This document shows positions 1 to 6,214 of a stretch of 6,225 nucleotides of DNA, piece by piece (positions within the stretch are counted from its first letter, which is position 1; the number at the start of each line of letters is the position of its first letter). Under the pieces are notes generated by a model. The model saw only the letters and a program-made list of their open reading frames with translations, was not told the DNA's origin and did not search any database. Made by a program: the position numbers and the translations under genes. This stretch comes from Sneathiella sp. (GTDB taxonomy: Bacteria; Pseudomonadota; Alphaproteobacteria; Sneathiellales; Sneathiellaceae). The stretch covers positions 1 through 6,225 of the forward strand of contig JAESPT010000270.1 of NCBI GenBank assembly GCA_016765515.1. The letters are read 5' to 3'.

Positions 1-2
1 CC

Positions 3-1592
3 GCCTTTCAGGAAAGCGAAACTCGATTTCGGGACTTTGTGTCAGTGTCCACGGACTCTGTCTGGGAAACTGACGAGAATAACCGATATGTATTTTTATC
101 CCGAGATATAAATGCGGGTTATACGCTAGATATGAACCAAATTCTTGGTAAAAAAAGATGGGAAGTTGAGGGCGTTGATCAAGAATATGGGGATTGGGAG
201 GAGCACTGGAACGCGCTAGCCAACCGCAAACCATTTCGAGATTTCGTTTTTAGGCGAGTGGATACTGAAGGACGGTTGATCTACTGGACGGTGAGTGGGA
301 AACCAAGGTTCGATACTAATGGTGAATTTTGTGGCTATCGAGGATCCTCAGCCGATATTACGAGCGAAGTTGAAGCACAGGCTGAAACAAAAAAAATAGA
401 AGAAAAACTTCGGCAATCCCAAAAGCTTGAAATAGTGGGTCAGCTGACAGGTGGTGTTGCTCACGATTTTAATAATCTGCTATCAGTCGTGATGGGAAAT
501 CTGGAATTGATTGAAGAAAAAGGTGTCTTGCAGGAGAAGGATGCGAAACATCTGTCTGATGCCATAAAAGGAGCAGAACGAGGGGCCGAACTTACCCATC
601 AGCTTCTTGCCTATTCTCGCCAACAAACTCTTAGTCCCACGGCAGTGCAGCCGAGCAATGTCATATGGGAAATGTCCAATATGCTGGAACGGGTGCTGGG
701 CGGGCCAATTACTCTAAAGACTTTCCTTCGTGATAATTGGCCTGTGTTGATCGACCCGGCAGAACTTGAAAATGCTCTCCTTAATCTCGCAATAAATGCG
801 AAAGATGCCATGCCGAGTGGCGGTGAGTTAATTATCGAATGTTTTGATATCCATCTTGATCAGGAATATGTCGAGGCGGTGGAGGATTTGAAAGTCGGTG
901 ATTATGTCTGTGTCGTTGTTGCGGATACGGGCGAAGGAATTCCAGAGGAAATTCGGGGCCGCGTTCTCGAGCCTTTCTTTACAACCAAGGAAGTTGGTCA
1001 AGGGAGCGGCCTCGGTCTGAGTATGGTCTACGGATTTGTAAAGCAGTCCGGCGGACATATCAGTATTTATAGTGAGATGGGGCAAGGCACGTCCATTCAG
1101 CTATATTTACCGCGGGCATTTGTCGCTGAGGAACAAAAAGAACTGAAAAAACCCTCTGAGCTTAAAATTGGTAATGGCGAGCTTGTTCTGGTAGTCGAAG
1201 ACAATTTACAAGTGCGTCAACTCGTCGTCTCACAACTCAAGTCACTCAGCTATGAAACAATGGAGTGTGAAGACGGTCCGACCGCGCTTTCTATTTTGGA
1301 AAATGAGCCGATCGATATGCTGCTATCTGATGTGACTCTTCCTCTTGGCTTGAACGGTCTGGATATTATCAATTTTGCTCAGGAACAGTACCAGAATATG
1401 CCTAAGTTACTTATGTCTGGCTTTACAGGCGATGCTATCCGAAATCAGGAGGATCTCCCAGATAATGTGGAAATTCTGTATAAGCCTTTCACAAAAGTAC
1501 GTCTCTCTGAAGCGCTTGATCTCGCTAAAAAGCAGAGACTGAAGCAAGATGCTTCAGTCTCAACAGAGATTGACAAACAAAATCCCGGTTAG
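3..1592 (+). CDS. Hybrid sensor histidine kinase, PAS-HisKA-HATPase-receiver (5' end outside window)
   Basis: Sensor kinase that would autophosphorylate on histidine and pass the phosphate to its own C-terminal receiver. The reading frame is open to the left edge, and the residues before the GTG at 39 (FQESETRFRDF) are typical PAS-domain start sequence, so that GTG is internal and the true start lies upstream. Counting from that GTG as residue 1: a PAS domain spans about 1-108, ending in GYRGSSADIT; a short charged linker follows; the HisKA H-box is GGVAHDFNNLL with phospho-acceptor His142. The ATPase domain has an N-box with N249, N253 and D256, a G1 box DTGEG (296-300), an F-box EPFFTTK (311-317) and a G2 box GQGSGLGL (320-327). 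The receiver (about 382-497) has acidic E387/D388, phospho-acceptor D431, S460 and K482, so all key residues are present. No membrane segment is visible in this part. The partner and signal are unknown; no separate response regulator or output gene is adjacent. The stop overlaps the convergent large-subunit stop. Confidence 0.93.
   Translation, partial: AFQESETRFRDFVSVSTDSVWETDENNRYVFLSRDINAGYTLDMNQILGKKRWEVEGVDQEYGDWEEHWNALANRKPFRDFVFRRVDTEGRLIYWTVSGKPRFDTNGEFCGYRGSSADITSEVEAQAETKKIEEKLRQSQKLEIVGQLTGGVAHDFNNLLSVVMGNLELIEEKGVLQEKDAKHLSDAIKGAERGAELTHQLLAYSRQQTLSPTAVQPSNVIWEMSNMLERVLGGPITLKTFLRDNWPVLIDPAELENALLNLAINAKDAMPSGGELIIECFDIHLDQEYVEAVEDLKVGDYVCVVVADTGEGIPEEIRGRVLEPFFTTKEVGQGSGLGLSMVYGFVKQSGGHISIYSEMGQGTSIQLYLPRAFVAEEQKELKKPSELKIGNGELVLVVEDNLQVRQLVVSQLKSLSYETMECEDGPTALSILENEPIDMLLSDVTLPLGLNGLDIINFAQEQYQNMPKLLMSGFTGDAIRNQEDLPDNVEILYKPFTKVRLSEALDLAKKQRLKQDASVSTEIDKQNPG
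1527..1561 (-). terminator. Probable intrinsic terminator of the oxidoreductase operon, inside the kinase gene
   Basis: An inverted repeat has a perfect 11-bp stem (arms 1535-1545 and 1551-1561, GAGACTGAAGC and its complement) around a 5-base loop. Read on the minus strand, the stem is followed after three bases by five T residues (1531-1527), as in a Rho-independent terminator. It lies 28 bases beyond the large-subunit stop codon, where an operon terminator is expected. On the plus strand no T-run follows, so it should not stop kinase transcription. The sequence also encodes kinase residues of about 499-508 (window numbering), in the tail after the receiver. Stem and T-run are seen directly; termination is inferred. 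Confidence 0.7.
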
Positions 1593-3844
1593 GCTTTGTA
1601 TCCCAGCTTTGAAAGCGGTAATTCTCGCTCTCGCTTATTCGTTGCATTGAAGATTGCGTTGACAACTGCGGGCGCAATTGGCGGCGTTCCGGGTTCACCG
1701 ACCCCGCCAAGTGGGCGACCACTCGGTGCAAGATGGACATCAATTTGCGGACAGTTCGCAAGGCGAACCATGTCATAGTCTGGGAAATTGCTTTGAACAA
1801 CTCTACCATTGTCAATTGTGACCTCGCCGTAAAGGGCGGCGGAGAGTCCAAAGATAATGCCACTCTCCATCTGAGCCTTGACGGTGTCAGGGTTGACGAC
1901 AGTACCGCAATCGATAACACAGGTTACTTTGTCAACAGAGAGTTCTTTGTCTTCACCCACTGTGACTTCGACGACTTGGCCAACAATAGATCCGAAAGAC
2001 TCGTGCAGAGCGACACCGCGGCCTCTTCCTTTGGGAAGCGGGCTCCCCCAATCACTTACCTTCAGTAATTTGGTCAGAACACCGATAAAATCGTCATGCC
2101 CTTGCAAATGAGACAGTCTAAATTCTAAAGGGTCCTTTTGTGCGGCTGCGGCAAGTTCATCCATAAACCCTTCAGTGAAGAAAGCGTTGTAGGAATGACC
2201 GACACTACGCCAATATCCGATGGGAACCGGCGTTGGCGTCGGCACATGTTCCATGAGCATATTGGGAATTCCGTACGGAATATCCGCAGCCCCTTCAGAT
2301 GTGGTGTTGTCAGGCATATCGGAATCTGCCCAGGGCAACATCCGTTTTGTAAACGACCGGGTTACGGAGGGGCTGGCAAGACGATTTAGCCAACTGGTTG
2401 TTTGCCCCGATGTGTCCAGAGTTGCTTTGAAATCCGCCAGAGCTGCAGGACGATACATATCATGCTGAATATCGTTTTCACGGGTCCAGATCAGCTTGAC
2501 AGGGCGTCCCTTCAACGCCTTGGCAATTGTCACGGACATGACAACGAGATCAACTTCAATGCGCCGACCAAAGCCGCCGCCCAGAAAGGTCGTATTGACT
2601 TTCACATTTTCAGCCGGGACATCGGCTGTTTTCTCTGCGAACCAACTGGCCAACGTAGGAGCCTGATTTGGTAACCAAACCTCCACATTATTGTCGCCCA
2701 CTTGCGCCGTGCAATTCATGGGTTCCATACAGGCATGGGCGAGGAAAGGCGCTTTGTAGCGTGCTGTAAGAACCGTATCACTCGCTTTAATTTCGGAGGC
2801 TGCGTCTCCCTCATCCGTATAGGATCGTCCATCATCTCCTTTGAGGCTCTCTTCATACAGGGCAAAGATTTTATCCGTTGAAAGGTCCGCATTTTCTCCT
2901 TCATCAAATGTGACAGGGAGAGTTTCAACTGCCTTTTTTGCGCGCCAGAAACTGTCTGCGATGACGGCCACTCCGGTTTCAAAGCGGACTGCTTTGATAA
3001 AGCCAGGCATATTTTTAACGGCCGCCTCATCCCACGTGGACACAGTGCCGCCAAATACAGGGCAGAGCTTTACCGCAGCATAAGCCATATTGGGCAGAAC
3101 AACATCCACACCAAATTCAGCTGTACCATCTACTTTTGAGGGGATATCCAAGCGTTGTTGGCTGGTTCCGATCAAAGTTCGCTGGTTTTCGGATTTTAGT
3201 GGAATATCACTAGATACTTCCTGCTTTGACGCCTGTTCAACCAGCTCACCGTAAGTCGCCGATTTACCAGTGCCTGAATGCGTAATGACACCTTTTTCTG
3301 CCCGGCATTCTCCGGGCGCAACATTCCAGCGTTCTGCAGCAGCTTTAATCAGCATAACCCGTGCCATCGCACCTGCTTTTTGCATGGGTTCCCATGCATT
3401 ACGCACACTTGTACTGCCGCCGGTAGCCTGAATGCCCAGCATATTACTAACTTTTCTCATGCCCCATGCACCAACAGTCGCTTCACCTTTGTGGTGACCG
3501 TCAGAGAAAGGCAGAGTATCCATTAGAGCAGTTGCATTGGCATATACTGGGTCAACCGGTGCAGGTTCTGCTTTAACAGATGCAAAATCGACTTCCAGTT
3601 CCTCTGCAACCAGCATGCTAAGGGAGGTATAGACACCTTGCCCCATTTCTGCCTGCGGTATAGCAACTGTAATATTGCCCTCTGTATCTATTTTCAGCCA
3701 GGCATTCAGAGCATATTCGCCCGCGTCGGTCGTTGCTGACAGGGATGCGTTTTCCGGTGTGTCATCACTGAAGCCATATCCAATGGCAAGACCGCCGCCA
3801 ACCAGACCACCAGCAATAAGGAATTTACGCCGTGTTAGTTTCAT
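1589..3844 (-). CDS. iorB: Molybdopterin-binding large subunit of an IorB-type molybdenum hydroxylase, Tat-exported
   Basis: Catalytic subunit of a xanthine dehydrogenase/aldehyde oxidase-family enzyme, in the branch typified by isoquinoline 1-oxidoreductase beta. Such enzymes hydroxylate N-heteroaromatics or oxidise aldehydes using water, with electrons leaving through the [2Fe-2S] subunit. The 751-residue length fits the family. The N-terminus has a twin-arginine signal (TRRKFL, Arg5-Arg6) and a Gly/Ala/Leu-rich hydrophobic stretch (about 9-24) without a clear cleavage site, so it may stay as an anchor. Cofactor and active-site motifs run in order: AEMGQGVYT (65-73), LDIPSKVDG (232-240), HACMEP (370-375), GGGFGRR (422-428), GYWRSVGHSYNAFF (543-556), and GVGEPGTPP (714-722) with the probable catalytic Glu717. 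The ATG at 3844 directly precedes the Tat motif. It lies 9 bases after the small-subunit stop, so the two are co-transcribed. The symbol denotes the family; the substrate cannot be read from sequence. No fused cytochrome c domain is present. Confidence 0.92.
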   Translation of the reverse strand: MKLTRRKFLIAGGLVGGGLAIGYGFSDDTPENASLSATTDAGEYALNAWLKIDTEGNITVAIPQAEMGQGVYTSLSMLVAEELEVDFASVKAEPAPVDPVYANATALMDTLPFSDGHHKGEATVGAWGMRKVSNMLGIQATGGSTSVRNAWEPMQKAGAMARVMLIKAAAERWNVAPGECRAEKGVITHSGTGKSATYGELVEQASKQEVSSDIPLKSENQRTLIGTSQQRLDIPSKVDGTAEFGVDVVLPNMAYAAVKLCPVFGGTVSTWDEAAVKNMPGFIKAVRFETGVAVIADSFWRAKKAVETLPVTFDEGENADLSTDKIFALYEESLKGDDGRSYTDEGDAASEIKASDTVLTARYKAPFLAHACMEPMNCTAQVGDNNVEVWLPNQAPTLASWFAEKTADVPAENVKVNTTFLGGGFGRRIEVDLVVMSVTIAKALKGRPVKLIWTRENDIQHDMYRPAALADFKATLDTSGQTTSWLNRLASPSVTRSFTKRMLPWADSDMPDNTTSEGAADIPYGIPNMLMEHVPTPTPVPIGYWRSVGHSYNAFFTEGFMDELAAAAQKDPLEFRLSHLQGHDDFIGVLTKLLKVSDWGSPLPKGRGRGVALHESFGSIVGQVVEVTVGEDKELSVDKVTCVIDCGTVVNPDTVKAQMESGIIFGLSAALYGEVTIDNGRVVQSNFPDYDMVRLANCPQIDVHLAPSGRPLGGVGEPGTPPIAPAVVNAIFNATNKRERELPLSKLGYKA
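3381..3398. repeat. 18-base inverted repeat within the large-subunit gene
   Basis: TGCATGGG and its exact complement CCCATGCA are separated by two bases. The stretch encodes about residues A150-Q155 of the large subunit (Ala-Trp-Glu-Pro-Met-Gln). It could be a protein-binding site, but coding constraint plus chance is the simpler explanation. Confidence 0.4.
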
Positions 3845-3853
3845 TTGCCCATG

Positions 3854-4312
3854 TTATGCCTCCGCTTTGAATTTTGCTGCCCGGTGGATCGCCTTGCGAA
3901 TTCTAGGGTAGCTGCCGCAACGGCAAATATTGGTCATTGCTTCGTCAATTTCTGTATCGCTGGGATCAGGGTTTTGCCGAAGCAACGCACTTGCGGCCAT
4001 GATCATGCCGGATTGACAATATCCGCACTGAGGAACCTGTTCAGCAATCCAGGCTTCCTGAACCGCTGTCAGTTTGGCTTCTCCCAGCCCTTCAATGGTT
4101 GTTATATTGGTGCCAACCGCGTCGCTTACAGGAAAGGAGCAGGAACGGATCGGTTCTCCGTCAATATGGACTGTACAGGCTCCACAAGCGGCAATACCGC
4201 ATCCAAATTTTGTTCCCGTTAAATTTACCGTGTCCCGAAGAACCCACAGAAGAGGTGTGTCATCCTCAACATCTACAGTGTTGGTTTGACCGTTTATCGT
4301 GAGTGTCAGCAT
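3854..4312 (-). CDS. iorA: [2Fe-2S] small subunit of an IorA-type molybdenum hydroxylase
   Basis: Electron-transfer subunit carrying two [2Fe-2S] clusters, which takes electrons from the molybdenum centre of the large subunit. The 152-residue length is normal for the IorA/CoxS/XdhC-type ferredoxin subunit. The N-terminal plant-type ferredoxin cluster is bound by C38, C43, C46 and C58 (motif CGIAACGAC). The second cluster, in the helical C-terminal domain, is bound by C96, C99, C130 and C132 (CGYCQSG and CRCG). All eight ligands are present. It has no signal peptide, so if the complex is periplasmic it is presumably carried through the Tat system with the large subunit. The ATG at 4312 is preceded by AGGGA with 5 bases spacing. 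It is the first gene of the operon, transcribed from the promoter at 4353-4382. The symbol denotes family, not proven isoquinoline activity. Confidence 0.94.
   Translation of the reverse strand: MLTLTINGQTNTVDVEDDTPLLWVLRDTVNLTGTKFGCGIAACGACTVHIDGEPIRSCSFPVSDAVGTNITTIEGLGEAKLTAVQEAWIAEQVPQCGYCQSGMIMAASALLRQNPDPSDTEIDEAMTNICRCGSYPRIRKAIHRAAKFKAEA
3859..3863 (-). promoter_or_regulatory. Shine-Dalgarno GGAGG at the subunit junction
   Basis: The strongest ribosome-binding motif before the large subunit is GGAGG, placed in the last codons of the small-subunit gene. Its distance to the annotated large-subunit ATG (3844) is 14 bases, longer than usual. A nearer ATG (3852) sits at an ideal 6 bases but opens a three-codon frame, ATG GGC AAA TGA, whose stop overlaps the large-subunit ATG. 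The Tat motif immediately after 3844 still supports that start. Translational coupling or re-initiation through the tiny frame is an inference. Confidence 0.5.
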
Positions 4313-4317
4313 TGTTT

Positions 4318-4322
4318 TCCCT
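4318..4322 (-). promoter_or_regulatory. Ribosome binding site of the small subunit
   Basis: On the minus strand AGGGA precedes the ATG at 4312 with a 5-base A-rich spacer. This fixes the start of the [2Fe-2S] subunit and agrees with its conserved N-terminus (MLTLTINGQ). Confidence 0.65.
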
Positions 4323-4337
4323 ATCCCTACCTTACAA

Positions 4338-4352
4338 ATGACCGCTGGTCAT
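4338..4352. promoter_or_regulatory. Probable TetR operator, inverted repeat overlapping the operon transcription start
   Basis: ATGACC-GCT-GGTCAT is a perfect inverted repeat with 6-base arms and a 3-base centre, a size and shape common for TetR/AcrR-family operators. It begins directly next to the -10 element of the minus-strand promoter, and the predicted start site (about 4346) falls inside it. Bound protein would therefore block transcription of the oxidoreductase operon. The adjacent divergent tetR-type gene is the obvious candidate binder. The repeat is seen; the binding partner is inferred. Confidence 0.68.
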
Positions 4353-4382
4353 AATATGTCGGTCTATGGTAGGTTTTGTCAA
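4353..4382 (-). promoter_or_regulatory. Sigma-70-type promoter of the oxidoreductase operon
   Basis: On the minus strand a consensus -35 TTGACA (4382-4377) is followed after 18 bases by CATATT (4358-4353), matching four of six -10 positions. An overlapping alternative, TATTAT, is closer to consensus but has 20-base spacing. The predicted leader to the small-subunit ATG is about 34 bases and contains the inverted repeat at 4338-4352. Confidence 0.62.
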
Positions 4383-4478
4383 TAGTGGTTAGGGACTGAG
4401 GGATTGCCGCTTTCATTTTTTTAAGTTTCAGTGGATATTGCGCAAACTGTGTTGGCCTCGTAGGTAGGTAAGAGCTGG

Positions 4479-5141
4479 ATGAATAAAATTGTAGTGAAGC
4501 GTGCGATAAATGATCGCCAGAAAGAAGCAAGAAGAGAGGCCATATTAAAAGGGGCGCGTGATCTTTTTACGGAAGCTGGATTCTTTGACGTCAGCATGGC
4601 GATGATTGCAAAACATTCTGGATTGGCAAAAGGAACGGTCTATCTTTATTTCAAAACCAAAGAAGAGATTTTCCTCGCCCTTTCCACGGAAGAGTTAGAA
4701 GCTTGGCTGGATGACTTTGATAGCAGATTGACGGTGTTGGCAGGTCCAATCGAAAATGCAGAATTCTTAGACATTTTGCAGAGGAGTTTTGAGGGACGGA
4801 CTGCCATGCAACGCCTGTTGTCTTTATTGCATTTGGTGTTAGAGAAAAACATTACCTATGAAGAAGCATTTTGTTTTAAGCAGAACCTGATACGGCGAAC
4901 GGATTTCACTGGTAAACTTATAGAAAAGGCTCTGCCATACCTATCGTGCGGGCAAGGCATTTCGGTTCTGACATTATTACAGTGTCTCGTTGTTGGATGG
5001 GTGCAAATGTCTGATCATTCTCCGGTCATTGAAAAAGTGTTGGAACACCCGCAGATGGCCCCTTTTAAATTCGATTTGCAAAAGAATCTTTTTGAATCCC
5101 TGTCGTTACTTTTAGCGGGACTGAAAGCAACAGCAGAATAA
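4479..5141 (+). CDS. TetR/AcrR-family transcriptional regulator
   Basis: A 220-residue DNA-binding regulator, probably a ligand-released repressor. The N-terminal domain has the classic TetR layout: a first helix (RREAILKGARDLFTEAGF, about 18-35) followed by the helix-turn-helix (about 38-65) with recognition segment GLAKGTVYLYFKTKEE. The C-terminal part (about 75-215) is alpha-helical ligand-binding and dimerisation sequence that varies between members, so no effector can be named; it has several Cys and Leu-rich helices. The ATG at 4479 has a weak upstream motif (GGTAAGAG, about 4-6 bases before). The gene is divergent from the molybdenum hydroxylase operon across a 166-base region that contains a TetR-like inverted repeat, so local control of that operon is the likely role. 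Autoregulation is possible, but no clear promoter of its own was found. It ends 179 bases before the chemoreceptor gene. Confidence 0.93.
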   Translation: MNKIVVKRAINDRQKEARREAILKGARDLFTEAGFFDVSMAMIAKHSGLAKGTVYLYFKTKEEIFLALSTEELEAWLDDFDSRLTVLAGPIENAEFLDILQRSFEGRTAMQRLLSLLHLVLEKNITYEEAFCFKQNLIRRTDFTGKLIEKALPYLSCGQGISVLTLLQCLVVGWVQMSDHSPVIEKVLEHPQMAPFKFDLQKNLFESLSLLLAGLKATAE

Positions 5142-5309
5142 TAGCAACCAAAAATCGAAGAATTTGCCCGACGTATCCTCAATCCTAAATATTTTTTCGG
5201 TTGGGGTCATGGTTACCAAAAATTAACCTGTCGGGACTAACTTTCACTCAGATTTTAATAAAAAGCGTCGGAATTATTTGTTTAACTCAATATCCGACCG
5301 AGAAAATTT

Positions 5310-5316
5310 GGAGGGG
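5310..5316 (+). promoter_or_regulatory. Ribosome binding site deciding the chemoreceptor start
   Basis: GGAGGGG stands 6 bases (measured from GGAGG) before an in-frame GTG at 5321 and 12 bases before an in-frame ATG at 5327. It is the only strong Shine-Dalgarno sequence near the 5' end of this frame, so it argues against the more upstream TTG at 5201. Confidence 0.7.
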
Positions 5317-5320
5317 AAGC

Positions 5321-6154
5321 GTGAATATGTTTGATAGTGAGACCAAGGCTTCAGTGCATGGTCAGAACGGTAATGCAACTGTATCTCTTGTAAACGTTAA
5401 TGGCGCAACAGATAAACTCAGTTTGGCGATTGAGAAAATCGGCGGACTGGATGTTCATACGAATTCAATAATCAAAACTGTTGAACAGGTTCGGGAATCT
5501 ACAGGAAAATTAAGCGAAAAGCGTCGTGCGGCGACGGAAAGTGCGGAAAATGCGAAATTGACCGCGGCCCGCAGTCGTCAAGTCATGGATGAATCCGCTC
5601 GGAATATGGAAGATATTGCCCAGGCAGTTGAACGCGCAACGGAGAGTGTCAGTGCCCTTACAGAAGCGGCCAAACAAATTGCCGGAATGGTTCAATCCAT
5701 TCAAGATATTGCGTCCCAGACAAACCTTCTTGCCTTGAACGCGACTATTGAAGCGGCGCGCGCTGGCGAAGCTGGTAAAGGGTTTGCTGTTGTCGCAGGT
5801 GAAGTGAAAAGTTTGTCGACCCAGACAGCGAAAGCAACGGACGACATTCGCCAACGTATTAACCGTCTTACAGATGAGATTGGCGCAATCATTAAATCAA
5901 TGGATAGCGGAACGACTGCGGTTAAAAAAGGTCGATCCACCATGCAGGCGACAGTGAGTTCCATGGACGAGCTTATCCAGTCAATCGGCATAACAGCCGA
6001 GATTATGCAAACAAATTCATCACTTTCTGATCAGCAAGGCGTGGCCTTGGATTCAATTTCAGCTTCTTTGGATGATATTCAGACAACAAGCGGAGATACT
6101 CGAAGGGCCGTGGAAGGGGCTGTTCAGAAAATCGAACACTTGAAGGCGGGCTAA
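5321..6154 (+). CDS. Short methyl-accepting chemotaxis protein-like signalling protein without sensor domain
   Basis: A 277-residue protein consisting almost wholly of a chemoreceptor signalling hairpin, the part that controls the CheA kinase through CheW. Counting from GTG 5321, the highly conserved tip lies at about 127-165 and includes [18 protein letters not shown] followed by [11 protein letters not shown]. It is flanked by long Ala/Ser/Glu-rich coiled-coil arms. No transmembrane segment, HAMP, PAS, globin or other ligand domain is visible in the approximately 40 residues before the coiled coil, so it should be cytoplasmic. The C-terminus ends in HLKAG and lacks the NWETF-type CheR/CheB tether. 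The start may be GTG 5321 or ATG 5327; both fit the GGAGGGG site, a two-residue difference. No che genes are in the window. It could respond to cytoplasmic state or sense through a partner protein, but its input is unknown. Confidence 0.88.
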   Translation: MNMFDSETKASVHGQNGNATVSLVNVNGATDKLSLAIEKIGGLDVHTNSIIKTVEQVRESTGKLSEKRRAATESAENAKLTAARSRQVMDESARNMEDIAQAVERATESVSALTEAAKQIAGMVQSIQDIASQTNLLALNATIEAARAGEAGKGFAVVAGEVKSLSTQTAKATDDIRQRINRLTDEIGAIIKSMDSGTTAVKKGRSTMQATVSSMDELIQSIGITAEIMQTNSSLSDQQGVALDSISASLDDIQTTSGDTRRAVEGAVQKIEHLKAG

Positions 6155-6175
6155 TACCCAATCCTTAAAATATAT

Positions 6176-6214
6176 AATAAGCGGTCAAATGTTGAACTGG
6201 ATCGCTTATTTTAT
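6176..6214 (+). terminator. Probable intrinsic terminator after the chemoreceptor gene
   Basis: The arms AATAAGCGGTC (6176-6186) and GATCGCTTATT (6200-6210) pair over 11 positions with one G-U wobble, around a 13-base loop. The 3' arm runs into the T-rich stretch TTATTTTAT. It begins 21 bases after the stop codon, which fits termination of the chemoreceptor transcript. The A/T-rich left flank means it could also work from the other strand. Confidence 0.68.

Noticed and set aside
39..41. GTG at 39 as the kinase start
   Set aside because: The frame is open to the window edge, and the residues upstream of it match a PAS-domain start, so the start lies outside the window.
389..396. A8 run in the kinase gene as a phase-variation or slippage site
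   Set aside because: It encodes an expected lysine-rich linker in an intact frame, and a single eight-base run is not evidence of regulated slippage.
3034..3041. CCACGTGG palindrome in the large-subunit gene
   Set aside because: An eight-base palindrome inside coding sequence is readily explained by chance.
1525..3526. Several open frames of 60-131 codons on both strands across the large-subunit gene
   Set aside because: They lack recognisable domains and good ribosome sites, and lie opposite or out of frame to a long gene with well-conserved motifs; they are coding shadows.
3845..4302. Plus-strand open frames opposite the [2Fe-2S] subunit
   Set aside because: The minus-strand gene keeps all eight cluster cysteines; the opposing frames have no supported product.
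4404..4439. Promoter for the TetR gene (TTGCCG or TTTCAT as -35, GATATT as -10)
   Set aside because: Spacing is wrong for the first -35 and the match is poor for the second; no convincing pair could be supported.
4438..4445. TTGCGCAA palindrome before the TetR gene as an autoregulatory operator
   Set aside because: Only eight bases, no extension of symmetry, and unrelated to the better inverted repeat at 4338-4352.
5201..5320. Upstream extension of the chemoreceptor to a TTG at 5201, adding 40 residues with a mildly hydrophobic stretch
   Set aside because: No Shine-Dalgarno precedes the TTG, the added residues do not resemble a normal receptor N-terminus, and a strong GGAGGGG lies just before GTG 5321/ATG 5327.
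5142..5320. Possible terminator or promoter between the TetR gene and the chemoreceptor gene
   Set aside because: Only short imperfect repeats (GGTTA/TAACC at 5211-5228, CAACC/GGTTG far apart) and a lone -10-like TTTAAT at 5254 with no good -35 were found; nothing could be called.
5510..5991. Minus-strand open frames opposite the chemoreceptor
   Set aside because: They overlap the strongly conserved hairpin tip on the other strand and show no family features.
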